A stretch of 64,000 nucleotides of DNA from Pseudoalteromonas spongiae UST010723-006 (GCF_000238255.3 NZ_CP011039.1:1413001-1477000); one strand, 5' to 3'; counted from the first letter of the stretch, positions 28,045 through 41,162 are shown. Notes: a model not told the origin generated them from the letters alone. Program-made: numbers and translations.

Positions 28045-29144
28045 TAGCGGATCACCGAATCAATAATACCGCCACCTAAACATGTTTCATCTAGGTAAAA
28101 TACCGCAGATTGACCTGGGGTAACGGCTTTTTGCGGCTCATCAAATAATACGCGTGCAACGCCGTCTTCACCAACCAGTAAAGTGCATGGAATATCAGTT
28201 TGGCGGTAACGGGTTTTCACTGTGCAACGTAGCGTTGATTGCGGACCTACGCGGTCAACCCAGTGCAGCTGGTTTGCCATTAGGCCGTTTGAATATAGGC
28301 GAGGGTGATCTTTACCTTGACCAACAACAAGTACGTTACGCGCAATATCTTTATCTACAACATACCAAGGCTCACCCGAACCTTCCTTCATACCACCAAT
28401 GAGTAGGCCTTTGCGTTGACCTAAGGTGTGATACATTAAGCCTTCATGCTCGCCAACATCGTTGCCTTCGCAATCTTCAATTTTGCCAGGTTGAGCTGGT
28501 AAGAATTTTTGTAAGAAGTCTTTAAATTTGCGCTCACCAATAAAGCAAATACCCGTGCTGTCTTTCTTATCGTGGGTAATAAGGCCTTGTTCTTCCGCGA
28601 TACGGCGTACTTCAGGCTTTTCAATTTCGCCTACTGGGAATAAGGTTTGCGCAACATGCTCATGACCAAGGGTGTATAGGAAATAGCTTTGGTCTTTATT
28701 GTCATCAAGGCCACGTACTAAGGTTGCTTTACCGTCTTTTTCAGCGCGGCGAACATAATGACCAGTTGCAATATAATCTGCACCGAGCGCTTCAGCAGCA
28801 AATTCAAGAAACGCTTTAAATTTAATTTCTTTGTTACACATAATATCGGGGTTAGGCGTACGGCCTGCTTTGTATTCAGCAAGGAAATACTCAAACACGT
28901 TATCCCAATATTCTGCGGCAAAGTTTACCGTGTGTAACTCAATACCCAGTTTTTCGCATACAGCTTGTGCATCTTTTAAATCTTCTGCAGCTGCACAGTA
29001 TTCATCAGTATCATCTTCTTCCCAGTTTTTCATAAACAAGCCTTCTACCTGATAGCCTTGTTGCTTAAGTAAATAAGCTGAAACGGAAGAGTCTACACCG
29101 CCAGACATGCCAACGATGACTTTGATGTTACTGTTATCACTCAT
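28044..29144 (-). CDS. mnmA: tRNA-specific 2-thiouridylase
   Basis: MnmA thiolates U34 of Glu, Gln and Lys tRNAs, taking sulfur from the IscS-Tus relay. The 366-residue protein has the PP-loop GMSGGVDSS, the first catalytic cysteine in [20 protein letters not shown], the second in [12 protein letters not shown], and the C-terminal barrel with HTLGQRKGL. Length matches the E. coli enzyme. It heads mnmA-hflD-purB. Confidence 0.97.
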   Translation of the reverse strand: MSDNSNIKVIVGMSGGVDSSVSAYLLKQQGYQVEGLFMKNWEEDDTDEYCAAAEDLKDAQAVCEKLGIELHTVNFAAEYWDNVFEYFLAEYKAGRTPNPDIMCNKEIKFKAFLEFAAEALGADYIATGHYVRRAEKDGKATLVRGLDDNKDQSYFLYTLGHEHVAQTLFPVGEIEKPEVRRIAEEQGLITHDKKDSTGICFIGERKFKDFLQKFLPAQPGKIEDCEGNDVGEHEGLMYHTLGQRKGLLIGGMKEGSGEPWYVVDKDIARNVLVVGQGKDHPRLYSNGLMANQLHWVDRVGPQSTLRCTVKTRYRQTDIPCTLLVGEDGVARVLFDEPQKAVTPGQSAVFYLDETCLGGGIIDSVIR

Positions 29145-29231
29145 GATATTGAATTACTCCGAAAATTTGAGGCGCGAATTATATCATAGCTGTTTTAATA
29201 AAACATGTTCTAAAATGCGCGAGTAAGGTGC

Positions 29232-29900
29232 TTATTTATTCTCTGTTATAAGTCTATATTCGCCATTTTCAATACCGTCCAAGGTGTATTTACCAATGGC
29301 GTAACGAATTAAGCGTAACGTCGGAAAGCCAACATGTGCTGTCATACGTCTTACTTGGCGATTTTTACCCTCGGTGATGGTGATTGACAGCCAAGTTGTC
29401 GGAATTGCTTTGCGCTCACGAATAGGTGGGTTACGGGGCCAAACGTTGGGCTCATTGATCCGCTTAACGTCTGCCGGTAGGGTTTTACCATCTTTCAGTA
29501 CAACGCCTTGCGATAGGGCGTTTATGGCATCTTGTGTTACATCACCTTCTACTTGCACCCAGTAGGTTTTCGGTGATTTATGTTTAGGTGAAGCAATTTT
29601 ATGTTGCAGCTTACCGTTGTTGGTAAGCAGTAATAATCCCTCACTGTCTCTATCGAGACGACCTGCGGCATACACATCTTTAATGTCGATAAAATCAGCC
29701 AGTGTTTTGCGATTACCTTCATCGGTAAATTGGCTTAGCACATCAAAAGGCTTGTTAAATAACACGATATGAGTTGGCCCTTGGTGTGGCTTTACATCGC
29801 GCGTTTTGATGTGTTTTTTAGCTGCGGCGACACGTTGTTTATTTGGTCGTGTTGGCTTTTTAGTAATTTGTGCAGATTTAGGTTTAGATAATCGAGTCAT
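29232..29900 (-). CDS. rluE: 23S rRNA pseudouridine(2457) synthase
   Basis: RluE modifies U2457 of 23S rRNA. The 222-residue protein has a basic N-terminal extension (about residues 1-40, rich in K and R), then the RsuA/RluE-type catalytic domain with [18 protein letters not shown], where Asp is the catalytic residue, and [26 protein letters not shown] near the end. No S4 domain is present, as expected for RluE. It lies between mnmA and icd, as in E. coli, which supports the RluE choice over RluB. Confidence 0.92.
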   Translation of the reverse strand: MTRLSKPKSAQITKKPTRPNKQRVAAAKKHIKTRDVKPHQGPTHIVLFNKPFDVLSQFTDEGNRKTLADFIDIKDVYAAGRLDRDSEGLLLLTNNGKLQHKIASPKHKSPKTYWVQVEGDVTQDAINALSQGVVLKDGKTLPADVKRINEPNVWPRNPPIRERKAIPTTWLSITITEGKNRQVRRMTAHVGFPTLRLIRYAIGKYTLDGIENGEYRLITENK

Positions 29901-29941
29901 GACTTTGATTAATTACAAGCAAGGTAGGTATTGTAGCAAAT

Positions 29942-29971
29942 AAAAAAGGGCAACAACATGTTGCCCTTTTT
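29942..29971. terminator. terminator after icd
   Basis: GGGCAACA and TGTTGCCC with loop ACA, flanked by A and T runs, lie 19 bases after the icd stop. The minus-strand U-tract ends the icd transcript before rluE. Confidence 0.88.
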
Positions 29972-29989
29972 CTTATTCAAACAGTACGA

Positions 29990-32233
<2,244 letters not shown>

Positions 32234-32277
32234 TTAAATGCCATTACTATGGCGTTCAATACTTACATTGAAAGGGG

Positions 32278-32297
32278 TGTGATTTTGCAAAATCACA
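32278..32297. promoter_or_regulatory. perfect 20-base palindrome upstream of icd
   Basis: TGTGATTTTGCAAAATCACA is self-complementary over all 20 bases and lies 60 bases before the icd start. TGTGA and TCACA match CRP half-sites, but the spacing is ten bases instead of six, so it is not a normal CRP site. No T-run follows, so it is not a terminator. It is a strong candidate operator for icd. Confidence 0.55.
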
Positions 32298-32435
32298 AAA
32301 ACTGAATGTAATTGACTTAGTCTAGCGTTATTTATAGTGCTGACAATTGGCCGATAGTATAGCAGGGCTAGTTTAAATAAAAAGAATTAGCAATCACAAA
32401 ATGTTCAATTGACATGGGAGGGTAAATTTTAGGCA

Positions 32436-32458
32436 TAAAAAAAGCGGGCGATCCGCTT
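32436..32458 (-). terminator. terminator after cspD
   Basis: AAGCGG and CCGCTT form a short stem with an eight-base A run that becomes the U-tract on the minus strand, 34 bases after the cspD stop. Confidence 0.7.
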
Positions 32459-32492
32459 CTTTATTATTATAATGTGTCGTAAGCAGTACTAC

Positions 32493-32708
32493 TTAGACTT
32501 CGCCTTCAGTTGGCGCAATATTGGTCGCGTGTAGGCCTTTCGGACCTTGTTGCAACTCAAATGTTACATCTTGGCCAGCTTTAAGTGTTTTGTATCCATC
32601 CATTTGAATGGTTGAAAAATGCGCAAAGATATCCTCCGTGCTGCCTTCTTCTACGATAAACCCAAACCCTTTTGCGTTATTGAACCATTTGACTTTTCCG
32701 CAAGCCAT
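32493..32708 (-). CDS. cspD: cold-shock-like protein CspD
   Basis: A 71-residue single cold-shock domain. RNP1 is KGFGFIV and RNP2 is DIFAHFSTI; VKWFNNAKGFGF and IQMDGYKTLKAGQDVTFELQQGPKG match E. coli CspD, which inhibits replication by binding single-stranded DNA and is a stationary-phase protein. The conserved place next to clpS-clpA, divergently transcribed, supports CspD rather than another Csp. Ribosome site GAGGT. Confidence 0.93.
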   Translation of the reverse strand: MACGKVKWFNNAKGFGFIVEEGSTEDIFAHFSTIQMDGYKTLKAGQDVTFELQQGPKGLHATNIAPTEGEV

Positions 32709-32842
32709 ACCTCAACATCCTTCTATAAGTTGACTAAAATCATGTTATTCTACATGGTAAATTACTTAACAAGCTTAAAACGAACCAGTGCTGCGGATTA
32801 CACAAGCTTTTGTTCGTAAATTGCTTAGTAAATAATCACATA

Positions 32843-32940
32843 TTGACTGTAGTTTAATTGACCAAACAGTCAAGTTTTTTTTAATTGTTTTTAACAATTT
32901 AAATAATTTTTTAATTTTTAAGACTCAAAGTTGCTTGAGT
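32843..32940 (+). promoter_or_regulatory. three successive inverted repeats in clpS upstream region
   Basis: TTGACTGT/ACAGTCAA (32843-32873, 15-base loop) is followed directly by G and eight T, like a terminator on the plus strand. AATTGTT-TTT-AACAATT lies at 32883-32899 and ACTCAA-AGTTGC-TTGAGT at 32923-32940. All lie before the clpS start. If transcription starts upstream of 32843 the first hairpin could act as an attenuator; otherwise it may end a small RNA or be a DNA site. Confidence 0.4.
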
Positions 32941-32965
32941 TTACAAGAGATGACTATATTAAATT

Positions 32966-33283
32966 ATGAGTGGGACACAATTTTCAGATTTAGTAGATAG
33001 CCAAAAGGAAAAACAGCGACAAAGTATTAAGCCGCCGCGCAAGTATAAAGTTATTTTAAATAATGACGATTACACGCCAATGGACTTTGTTGTTGAGGTT
33101 TTAGCACGATTTTTTAATATGGATTCAGACAGGGCGACTGAAATTATGTTAAAGGTCCATTATGACGGCAAAGCTGTCTGTGGCGTTTACAGTGCAGAAG
33201 TCGCTGAAACCAAGGTAGCGCAAGTGAACCAATACGCGCGTGACAATGAACATCCACTGTTATGTAGTTTTGAGCCCGAATAA
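32966..33283 (+). CDS. clpS: ATP-dependent Clp protease adaptor ClpS
   Basis: ClpS brings proteins with N-end-rule destabilising residues (Leu, Phe, Tyr, Trp) to ClpAP. The 105-residue protein has a flexible N-terminal arm, then [24 protein letters not shown], with the NDDYTPM binding pocket motif and the later [19 protein letters not shown]. The arrangement clpS-clpA with cspD divergent is classical. The ribosome site is weak (AGAGA). Confidence 0.96.
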   Translation: MSGTQFSDLVDSQKEKQRQSIKPPRKYKVILNNDDYTPMDFVVEVLARFFNMDSDRATEIMLKVHYDGKAVCGVYSAEVAETKVAQVNQYARDNEHPLLCSFEPE

Positions 33284-33306
33284 AGAAGTATTTAGAGGAG
33301 TTTATT

Positions 33307-35577
33307 ATGCTTAATAAAGACTTAGAAATTACCTTAAACTCCGCATTCAGAGAAGCGCGTAGTCGCAGGCATGAATTTATGACTGTGGAGCACTTACTGT
33401 TAGCGCTATTAGATAACCCATCGGCAATTGATGCGTTGTCGAGCTGTGGCACCGATTTACAATCACTTAAAATCGCGTTGTCAGATTTTATCGATGAAAC
33501 CACACCATTAATCCCCGACTTAGAAGAAGAGCGCGAAACACAGCCAACGCTTGGTTTTCAACGCGTATTGCAACGCGCTGTATTTCATGTGCAGTCGTCG
33601 GGTAAAAGTGAAGTGAACGGTGCTAATGTACTTGTTGCAATTTTTAGCGAGCAAGAAAGCCAAGCTGTTTATTTACTTAAAAAATGCGACATTACTCGCC
33701 TCGATATCGTTAATTATATATCACACGGTATTTCGCGTTTAGACGAGGAAGAAAGTCACCACCCAAGTGAAGAAGAGCAAGAGATTGAAAACAGTGCCGA
33801 GCAGAGCGCAGATGAGAAATCTAAGCTAGAAAACTTTACCACAAACCTTAATACGCAAGCAGAGCTTGGCTTAATCGACCCGCTGATTGGGCGCGACAGT
33901 GAAATTGAGCGCACTATTCAGGTGTTATGCCGTCGTAAAAAGAACAATCCATTGCTTGTGGGTGAGGCGGGCGTTGGTAAAACTGCTATCGCAGAAGGTC
34001 TTGCTTATCGCATCGTCAACGAGCAAGTGCCAGAAGTTATTTCAGATGCGACTGTATTTTCACTCGATATGGGCGCGTTGCTTGCTGGTACAAAATACCG
34101 TGGCGATTTTGAAAAACGTTTTAAGGCGTTGCTAAAACAACTTCAGCAACACAAAAACGCAATTTTGTTTATTGATGAAATCCACACAATTATTGGCGCG
34201 GGTGCAGCCTCTGGTGGTGTGATGGATGCATCAAACCTAATTAAACCGTTACTATCAAGCGGGAAGCTTCGTTGTATGGGTTCGACCACGTACAACGAAT
34301 TTAAAAATATTTTTGAAAAAGACCGCGCTTTAGTACGTCGTTTCCAAAAAATCGATATTGTTGAGCCGTCAGTTGCCGACACTACTAAGATATTAATGGG
34401 CTTAAAAGAACGCTATGAAGAGCACCATGGCATTCGCTATACGCAAACAGCACTGAAAGCTGCTGCTGAACTATCAGCTAAGTATATCAATGAACGCCAC
34501 TTACCAGACAAAGCGATTGACGTGATTGATGAAGCGGGTGCAAGTCAGCGTTTGTTACCCGCATCGCGTCGTAAGAAAACAGTAACGGTATCGGATATTG
34601 AACACATTATTGCGAAAATCGCGCGTATTCCAGAGCAAAATGTATCAAACTCAGATAAGCAAGTTCTGCAATTACTTGATCGTAATCTGAAAATGGTGGT
34701 ATTTGGTCAAGATGATGCCATTGATGCACTAAGTGCAGCAATTCGATTATCGCGTTCAGGTTTGTCTAGCGAAGATAAACCAATTGGTTCGTTCTTATTT
34801 GCAGGGCCAACGGGTGTCGGTAAAACTGAGATCACCAAGCAACTTGCAAAATGTTTAGGCGTTGAACTTGTGCGTTTTGATATGTCTGAATACATGGAAA
34901 AACATGCGGTAAGTCGCTTAATTGGTGCACCTCCTGGTTATGTGGGTTATGAACAAGGCGGCTTATTAACTGATGCAGTGATTAAACAGCCTCATTGCGT
35001 GGTATTGCTCGATGAAATCGAAAAAGCGCATCCTGATATTTACAATGTATTGTTGCAAGTAATGGATCACGGCACGCTCACGGATAACAACGGCCGCAAG
35101 GCAGATTTCAGAAACGTTGTACTTGTGATGACGACTAATGCGGGTGTGCAAGAAACAATTCGTAAATCAATTGGCTTTAAGCAACAAGATCACAGCCACG
35201 ATGCGATGAGTGAGATTAATAAAACGTTTACACCTGAATTTAGAAACCGCTTAGATAACACCATTTGGTTTAATCACTTAGATGAAAAAGTGATCTTGCA
35301 AGTGGTTGATAAGTTCATTGTTGAGCTGGAATCACAACTCGATGCTAAATCAGTGTCACTGGAAGTAACCGAGCCTGCACGTAAATGGCTTGCAAAAGAA
35401 GGCTACGATAAAGCGATGGGCGCTCGCCCAATGGCTCGCCTGATCCAAGAAAAGCTGAAAAAGCCATTAGCCAATGAAATTTTATTTGGTGAACTCAGTG
35501 ATGGTGGTAACGTAAAAGTAAGCATTAAAGATAAGCAGCTTACATTTAGTTACGAAAATGAAAGCGTTGAAGCATAA
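33307..35577 (+). CDS. clpA: ATP-dependent Clp protease ATP-binding subunit ClpA
   Basis: ClpA is the AAA+ unfoldase that feeds ClpP. The 756-residue length matches E. coli (758). Order of domains: ClpN (about 1-140) with EFMTVEHLLLALLDNPSA; first AAA (about 185-420) with Walker A GEAGVGKT and Walker B ILFIDEIHTIIGAGAA; second AAA (about 470-680) with GPTGVGKTEITKQLA and VVLLDEIEKAHPDIYNVLLQVMD; a D2 small domain with GYDKAMGARPMARLIQ. An acidic linker (EEESHHPSEEEQEIE) follows ClpN. It sits 23 bases after clpS with ribosome site GAGGAG. Confidence 0.97.
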   Translation: MLNKDLEITLNSAFREARSRRHEFMTVEHLLLALLDNPSAIDALSSCGTDLQSLKIALSDFIDETTPLIPDLEEERETQPTLGFQRVLQRAVFHVQSSGKSEVNGANVLVAIFSEQESQAVYLLKKCDITRLDIVNYISHGISRLDEEESHHPSEEEQEIENSAEQSADEKSKLENFTTNLNTQAELGLIDPLIGRDSEIERTIQVLCRRKKNNPLLVGEAGVGKTAIAEGLAYRIVNEQVPEVISDATVFSLDMGALLAGTKYRGDFEKRFKALLKQLQQHKNAILFIDEIHTIIGAGAASGGVMDASNLIKPLLSSGKLRCMGSTTYNEFKNIFEKDRALVRRFQKIDIVEPSVADTTKILMGLKERYEEHHGIRYTQTALKAAAELSAKYINERHLPDKAIDVIDEAGASQRLLPASRRKKTVTVSDIEHIIAKIARIPEQNVSNSDKQVLQLLDRNLKMVVFGQDDAIDALSAAIRLSRSGLSSEDKPIGSFLFAGPTGVGKTEITKQLAKCLGVELVRFDMSEYMEKHAVSRLIGAPPGYVGYEQGGLLTDAVIKQPHCVVLLDEIEKAHPDIYNVLLQVMDHGTLTDNNGRKADFRNVVLVMTTNAGVQETIRKSIGFKQQDHSHDAMSEINKTFTPEFRNRLDNTIWFNHLDEKVILQVVDKFIVELESQLDAKSVSLEVTEPARKWLAKEGYDKAMGARPMARLIQEKLKKPLANEILFGELSDGGNVKVSIKDKQLTFSYENESVEA

Positions 35578-35590
35578 GCAAAACATCAAT

Positions 35591-35620
35591 AAAAAAGCCC
35601 GCAATTAGCGGGCTTTTTTT
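35591..35620. terminator. bidirectional terminator between clpA and infA
   Basis: GCCCGC-AATTA-GCGGGC with A and T tracts lies between the convergent genes clpA and infA and can serve both strands. Confidence 0.9.
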
Positions 35621-35641
35621 ATATTCGATACTACTTAAAAA

Positions 35642-35875
<234 letters not shown>

Positions 35876-35957
35876 TCAGTTGTATTCTTTAAAGCTGCAG
35901 ATTTTGCCGAAAACCCATGCATATGTAAAGCTATGATTGGCATTTACAGTCATCTTT

Positions 35958-36662
35958 TTATAATTCCAGATGCCAAACATTATTATTGAGCTTTTGGTAA
36001 GGTTTAAATTTAGTTTTGTAATTCATTTTGCGACATTCATCGATTTGGTAACCCAAATACAAATATTGCTTGTTGATGCTATTAGCAAATTCGATTTGTT
36101 TCAAAATCATCATGGTGCCAAGACTGTAATCTTCAAAATCAGGGTCGAAGAAAGTGTAAATAGCAGAAAGCGCATTACTTAATGTGTCTGTGACCGCAAC
36201 TGCAATCAATGTGTTATTGTGCCAAAGTTCAAGGTAGTTAATTGGTAACCAACTACAGGTCAAAAAGCTTTCGTATTGTTCAACAGATGGTGGAAACATA
36301 GCACCGTCTTGGTGTCTTAGCGTGATATATTTTTCGTACAGTGTGTAATAAATATCTTTGCTGACACTACTTACTTTAAGTTCGAACTGCTTACTTTTAT
36401 TAATGATGCGCTTTTGTGATTTACTTGGTGAAAACTGTGACACATCAAGGCGGATAGCTTCACAGGCGGTACAGTTAGCACAATGTGGACGATAAATCTG
36501 GTCGCTAGAACGACGAAAGCCCAGCGCAAGAAGGTGTTCAAAACGCTGCTGGGTATAAAAATCGTGGTCTAGTACCACCAGTAAGCGCTCTTGCTCTTTA
36601 TCGATATAACTGCATGGGAATTGTTGGCTTATCCCCAATTTTACCGGCATATGCTCAGTCAT
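35958..36662 (-). CDS. bpt: aspartate/glutamate leucyl-transferase Bpt
   Basis: A bacterial N-end-rule transferase that moves leucine from tRNA to proteins with N-terminal Asp or Glu, which ClpS then recognises. The 234-residue protein shows FPCSYIDKEQERLLVV near the start, the CANCTAC cysteine cluster, FRRSSDQIYRPHC, and LSAIYTFFDPDFEDYSLGTMMIL with YLGYQIDECRKMNYKTKFKP. It overlaps aat by eight bases, so both N-end transferases are coupled. Confidence 0.95.
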   Translation of the reverse strand: MTEHMPVKLGISQQFPCSYIDKEQERLLVVLDHDFYTQQRFEHLLALGFRRSSDQIYRPHCANCTACEAIRLDVSQFSPSKSQKRIINKSKQFELKVSSVSKDIYYTLYEKYITLRHQDGAMFPPSVEQYESFLTCSWLPINYLELWHNNTLIAVAVTDTLSNALSAIYTFFDPDFEDYSLGTMMILKQIEFANSINKQYLYLGYQIDECRKMNYKTKFKPYQKLNNNVWHLEL

Positions 36663-37374
36663 AAATATCCGTCAATTGTGCCTTATTCCACATAGTGGGG
36701 TGAATTGGTTGATCATCTTTTACAGTAAGTTTAGCCAAAAATTCTTCACGTGTAATGCAAGTAGCACCTAATGACGATAAATGCGGGTTTTCGATTTGGC
36801 AATCAATCAAGTTAATATTATGGTTTCGCAAGTGATTATGTAGCGCCCAAAATGCTAGTTTTGAACAGTTACTTTCAAAATGAAACATCGACTCACCACA
36901 AAACACATGGTTAACCATAATGCCATACAGTCCGCCAACTAATATGTTGTCTTGATTATACACTTCGATACTATGCGCATACCCTTGATTGTGAAGTGCG
37001 ATATACGCTGCCTTCATATCATCGGTTATCCACGTACCTTCAAGTTGTTCTCGTTGCTTAATACAATTATTTATAACACCGCTAAAATCAGTATTAACGG
37101 TAATGGTGTATTTACCCTGTCGAGCGAGTTTACGCAAACTGCGGCTGATGTTGATGTCGCCGATATTTAATACCGCTCTGCTGCTTGGACACCACCACAT
37201 AATTGGCTCACCTTGATTAAACCAAGGAAAAATACCACTTTGATAGGCGGTTATTAATCGTGGCGTTGATAAGTCGCCACCAATTGCAAGCAAACCATCA
37301 GGCTCGGATAAAGCAAGATCTGCGGGAGGAAATTGAGTTGATAATGAATCGAGTAGTGTAAGTTGTGCTGTCAT
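36655..37374 (-). CDS. aat: leucyl/phenylalanyl-tRNA-protein transferase
   Basis: Aat adds Leu or Phe to proteins starting with Lys or Arg. The 239-residue protein has FPPADLALSEPDGLLAIGGDL, SGIFPWFNQGEPIMWWCPSSRAVL and HSIEVYNQDNILVGGLYGIMVNHVFCGESMFH, all family hallmarks. Its start ATG directly follows the T-run of the trxB terminator, and no Shine-Dalgarno sequence is visible. Homology favours this start (E. coli Aat has a similar N terminus). Confidence 0.96.
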   Translation of the reverse strand: MTAQLTLLDSLSTQFPPADLALSEPDGLLAIGGDLSTPRLITAYQSGIFPWFNQGEPIMWWCPSSRAVLNIGDINISRSLRKLARQGKYTITVNTDFSGVINNCIKQREQLEGTWITDDMKAAYIALHNQGYAHSIEVYNQDNILVGGLYGIMVNHVFCGESMFHFESNCSKLAFWALHNHLRNHNINLIDCQIENPHLSSLGATCITREEFLAKLTVKDDQPIHPTMWNKAQLTDIYD

Positions 37375-37399
37375 AAAAAAGGCTGCGTTAGTGGCAGCC
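37375..37399 (-). terminator. terminator after trxB, abutting the aat start
   Basis: GGCTGC and GCAGCC pair with a seven-base loop. On the minus strand the six T follow at once and the next three bases are the aat start codon. It would stop most trxB transcription and leave the aat message without a normal leader, unless aat has a promoter inside this stretch. Confidence 0.8.
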
Positions 37400-37415
37400 T
37401 TCAGTTTAGCGAATT

Positions 37416-38381
<966 letters not shown>

Positions 38382-38608
38382 TTAATACTGCTTTTGCTAA
38401 TTAATGCGGTTGATTCTATTAAAAACAAGGCAGATGTAAATTATTTTACGGAATTTGATATTACCAACTTGGCGTAAGCGTCAATTTAACGTAACACCCG
38501 TCGCAAATTTAGCCACTTAGCAAATCTTTCTCTCAAAAATTGTGCGTTTAATCTAATAATTTGTTATGTTGACGCTTTTATACAAAACTGATGCTATAGG
38601 ATAACAGC

Positions 38609-39940
38609 GTGCGTTTGGATTTTTGGCAAAAAGAGCCAAGCTTTAAACTTGATAGCGAGCAAATATCAATATTGCTTGATGCGTCGTCTTATCGAGCAAA
38701 ATTATTATCGTTAATTAAAAATGCTAAACAGCGCATTGTTATTACCGCGCTCTATTTACAGGATGATGAAGCGGGCCGTGAAATTTTAGAGGCACTTCAT
38801 CGAGCGTCAAATGCGAACCCTGAACTACGCGTCGACATTTTGGTTGATTATCACCGTGCCCAGCGCGGCTTAATTGGTGAAGCCCAAAGTGAAGGTAATG
38901 CCGCACTATACTTAAAACTGCAACAAGCCCATCAAAATCGTGTGCGTGTTTTTGGCGTTCCTGTAAAAGGTAAAGAAGTATTTGGTGTGTTGCACCTAAA
39001 AGGTATGGTGATAGATGATACCGTGCTTTACAGCGGCGCGAGCTTAAACAATGTTTATTTACAATATGAACAGCGCTATCGCCTTGACCGTTATTTCACT
39101 ATTGCTAATCAAGCACTAGCAGACTCCTTCACACAGTTTGTTGATGACTACCTGATTGCGTCAAGTGCGGTAATTCGTCTTGATGTACGTCCGATTAAAA
39201 AATTAGCAGAGTGCAAATCTGACCATAAAGCCCTGATGAAGTCGCTAAAACGTGCGAAGTATCCGTATGTTACATCGTCAGACGAAGGCTCAATTGATAG
39301 CTTTTTATTTTTAGGTTTTGGTCGTCGCGGCAATATGCTTAACCGAGCGATTAAAAATCTGTTTGAACTCGGTGAGAAAGAGTTGGTTCTTTACACCCCT
39401 TACTTTAATTTTCCGGCGCCACTATTGCGCGTACTTAGAAAGAAATTAAAGCAAGGGCTAAAAGTGACCATTGTTGTGGGTGATAAAACCGCGAACGATT
39501 TTTATATTTCGCCCGATAAGCCGTTTAGTAAAATTGGTGCGTTGCCGTATTTGTACGAAACTATATTGGCTAAGTTTTTAAAACTTAATGATAAGTTTGT
39601 GCAAGATGGCCTTTTAAATGTGCATCTTTGGCGTCATGACAGCAACTCATTTCACTTAAAGGGCATTAGTGTCGATAACCGTTATCAAATGATGACAGGG
39701 CACAACTTAAACCCTCGAGCGTGGGGTTTAGATATCGAAAACGGTATTTTATTTGATGACAGCCAAGGTTTACTAACAGATGTACTTGAGCAAGAAAAGC
39801 AACAAATATTAACGCATTGTACTAAGTTAAACAGCTACAAAGAGCTGCAAACAATGCATAATTACCCAGAACCGGTTGCTAAACTTTTAGGGCAAGCGAA
39901 GCGTGTTAAAGTTGATTTTATTATTAAGCGCTTTATTTAA
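38609..39940 (+). CDS. pssA: CDP-diacylglycerol-serine O-phosphatidyltransferase
   Basis: PssA makes phosphatidylserine, precursor of phosphatidylethanolamine, at the membrane. The 443-residue protein is the E. coli-type enzyme of the phospholipase D superfamily with two HKD motifs: HLKGMVIDDTVLYSGASLNN and HLKGISVDNRYQMMTGHNLN. The start is GTG with AGGATA upstream. Usual length (E. coli 451). Confidence 0.96.
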   Translation: MRLDFWQKEPSFKLDSEQISILLDASSYRAKLLSLIKNAKQRIVITALYLQDDEAGREILEALHRASNANPELRVDILVDYHRAQRGLIGEAQSEGNAALYLKLQQAHQNRVRVFGVPVKGKEVFGVLHLKGMVIDDTVLYSGASLNNVYLQYEQRYRLDRYFTIANQALADSFTQFVDDYLIASSAVIRLDVRPIKKLAECKSDHKALMKSLKRAKYPYVTSSDEGSIDSFLFLGFGRRGNMLNRAIKNLFELGEKELVLYTPYFNFPAPLLRVLRKKLKQGLKVTIVVGDKTANDFYISPDKPFSKIGALPYLYETILAKFLKLNDKFVQDGLLNVHLWRHDSNSFHLKGISVDNRYQMMTGHNLNPRAWGLDIENGILFDDSQGLLTDVLEQEKQQILTHCTKLNSYKELQTMHNYPEPVAKLLGQAKRVKVDFIIKRFI

Positions 39941-39971
39941 TTAATAATGTTTGAAACTAAAAAACACACAT

Positions 39972-39999
39972 AAAAAAAGCAGCTTTCGCTGCTTTTTTT
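39972..39999. terminator. bidirectional terminator between pssA and ald
   Basis: AGCAGC-TTTC-GCTGCT with seven A before and seven T after, between convergent genes, is a strong terminator on both strands. Confidence 0.93.
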
Positions 40000-40015
40000 A
40001 TGCTTTGCAGAATGA

Positions 40016-41134
40016 TTAGCTATTTAAAGCATCTTCTGGCGCTACGTATTCCATGTTGAAGCCTTCAGCAACTTCTTTACATGTTACTTTGCCTTTAAAT
40101 ACATTTAAGCCATTCATGAAGTGTGAGTCTTCAAGTAATGCAGCTTTGTAGCCTTTGTTAGCTAGCTTAATAATGTACGGTAGTGTTGCATTGTTAAGTG
40201 CAAACGTTGACGTACGAGGAACTGCACCTGGCATGTTTGCAACACAGTAGTGAACAACGTCATCAACAATATAAGTAGGCTCTGCGTGCGTTGTTGCTTT
40301 AGAAGTTTCAATACAACCACCTTGGTCGATTGCAACGTCAACAATAGCTGCGCCTGGCTTCATACGTTTGATGTGGTCTGCTGTTACTAGTTTTGGTGCT
40401 GCAGCACCAGGGATTAGAACACCACCAATTACAAGATCAGCTTCTAGTACGTGCTTTTCCAATGCATCAGCAGTTGAATAAACAGCTTTAACGCGGTTAC
40501 CGAATTGTGCATCGATACGACGTAAAACATCAACGTTACGATCAAGAACAACAACATCAGCGCCCATGCCAACCGCCATTTGTGCTGCGTTGTTACCAAC
40601 CATACCTGCGCCAATAACAACAACTTTTGCTGGCTCAACACCTGGTACACCACCAAGTAGCATACCGCGACCTGCATTTGATTTCTCAAGTGCTTGTGCG
40701 CCTGCTTGAATTGACATACGGCCCGCTACTTCAGACATAGGCGCAAGAAGTGGTAAACCACCGCGTGCGTCTGTTACTGTTTCGTAAGCGATACAGATAG
40801 ACTTAGACTTAATTAGGTCTTCAGTTTGTGGAAGATCTGGTGCTAAGTGTAAGTAAGTGAATAGAATTTGGTCTTCGCGTAGCATTGCACGCTCAACTGC
40901 TTGAGGCTCTTTCACTTTAACAATCATGTCTGCTTTAGCGAAAACTTCTTCAGCAGTATTTAGAATTTCAGCACCTGCGGCTTCATAATCTTCGTTTGTA
41001 AAACCAATGCCAATACCTGCATTCGTTTCTACAAACACACTGTGACCGTGGTTGATTAACTCACGAACACTTGCCGGAACCATACCTACACGATATTCGT
41101 GGTTTTTAATCTCTTTAGGTACACCGATAATCAT
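40016..41134 (-). CDS. ald: alanine dehydrogenase
   Basis: Ald interconverts L-alanine and pyruvate with NADH. The 372-residue protein starts MIIGVPKEIKNHEYRVGMVP, has QAVERAMLREDQILFTYLHLAPD with the catalytic histidine, a Rossmann fold VVVIGAGMVGNNAAQMAVGMGADVVVLD, and VPRTSTFALNNATLPYI. In many bacteria ald is activated by an Lrp-family protein; lrp lies divergently 146 bases away, with an inverted repeat in between. Confidence 0.96.
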   Translation of the reverse strand: MIIGVPKEIKNHEYRVGMVPASVRELINHGHSVFVETNAGIGIGFTNEDYEAAGAEILNTAEEVFAKADMIVKVKEPQAVERAMLREDQILFTYLHLAPDLPQTEDLIKSKSICIAYETVTDARGGLPLLAPMSEVAGRMSIQAGAQALEKSNAGRGMLLGGVPGVEPAKVVVIGAGMVGNNAAQMAVGMGADVVVLDRNVDVLRRIDAQFGNRVKAVYSTADALEKHVLEADLVIGGVLIPGAAAPKLVTADHIKRMKPGAAIVDVAIDQGGCIETSKATTHAEPTYIVDDVVHYCVANMPGAVPRTSTFALNNATLPYIIKLANKGYKAALLEDSHFMNGLNVFKGKVTCKEVAEGFNMEYVAPEDALNS

Positions 41135-41162
41135 AAATTCACCTTACTTTGAACTGTGGTAA

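Noticed and set aside
32278..32297. CRP site before icd
   Set aside because: TGTGA and TCACA are ten bases apart; CRP needs six.
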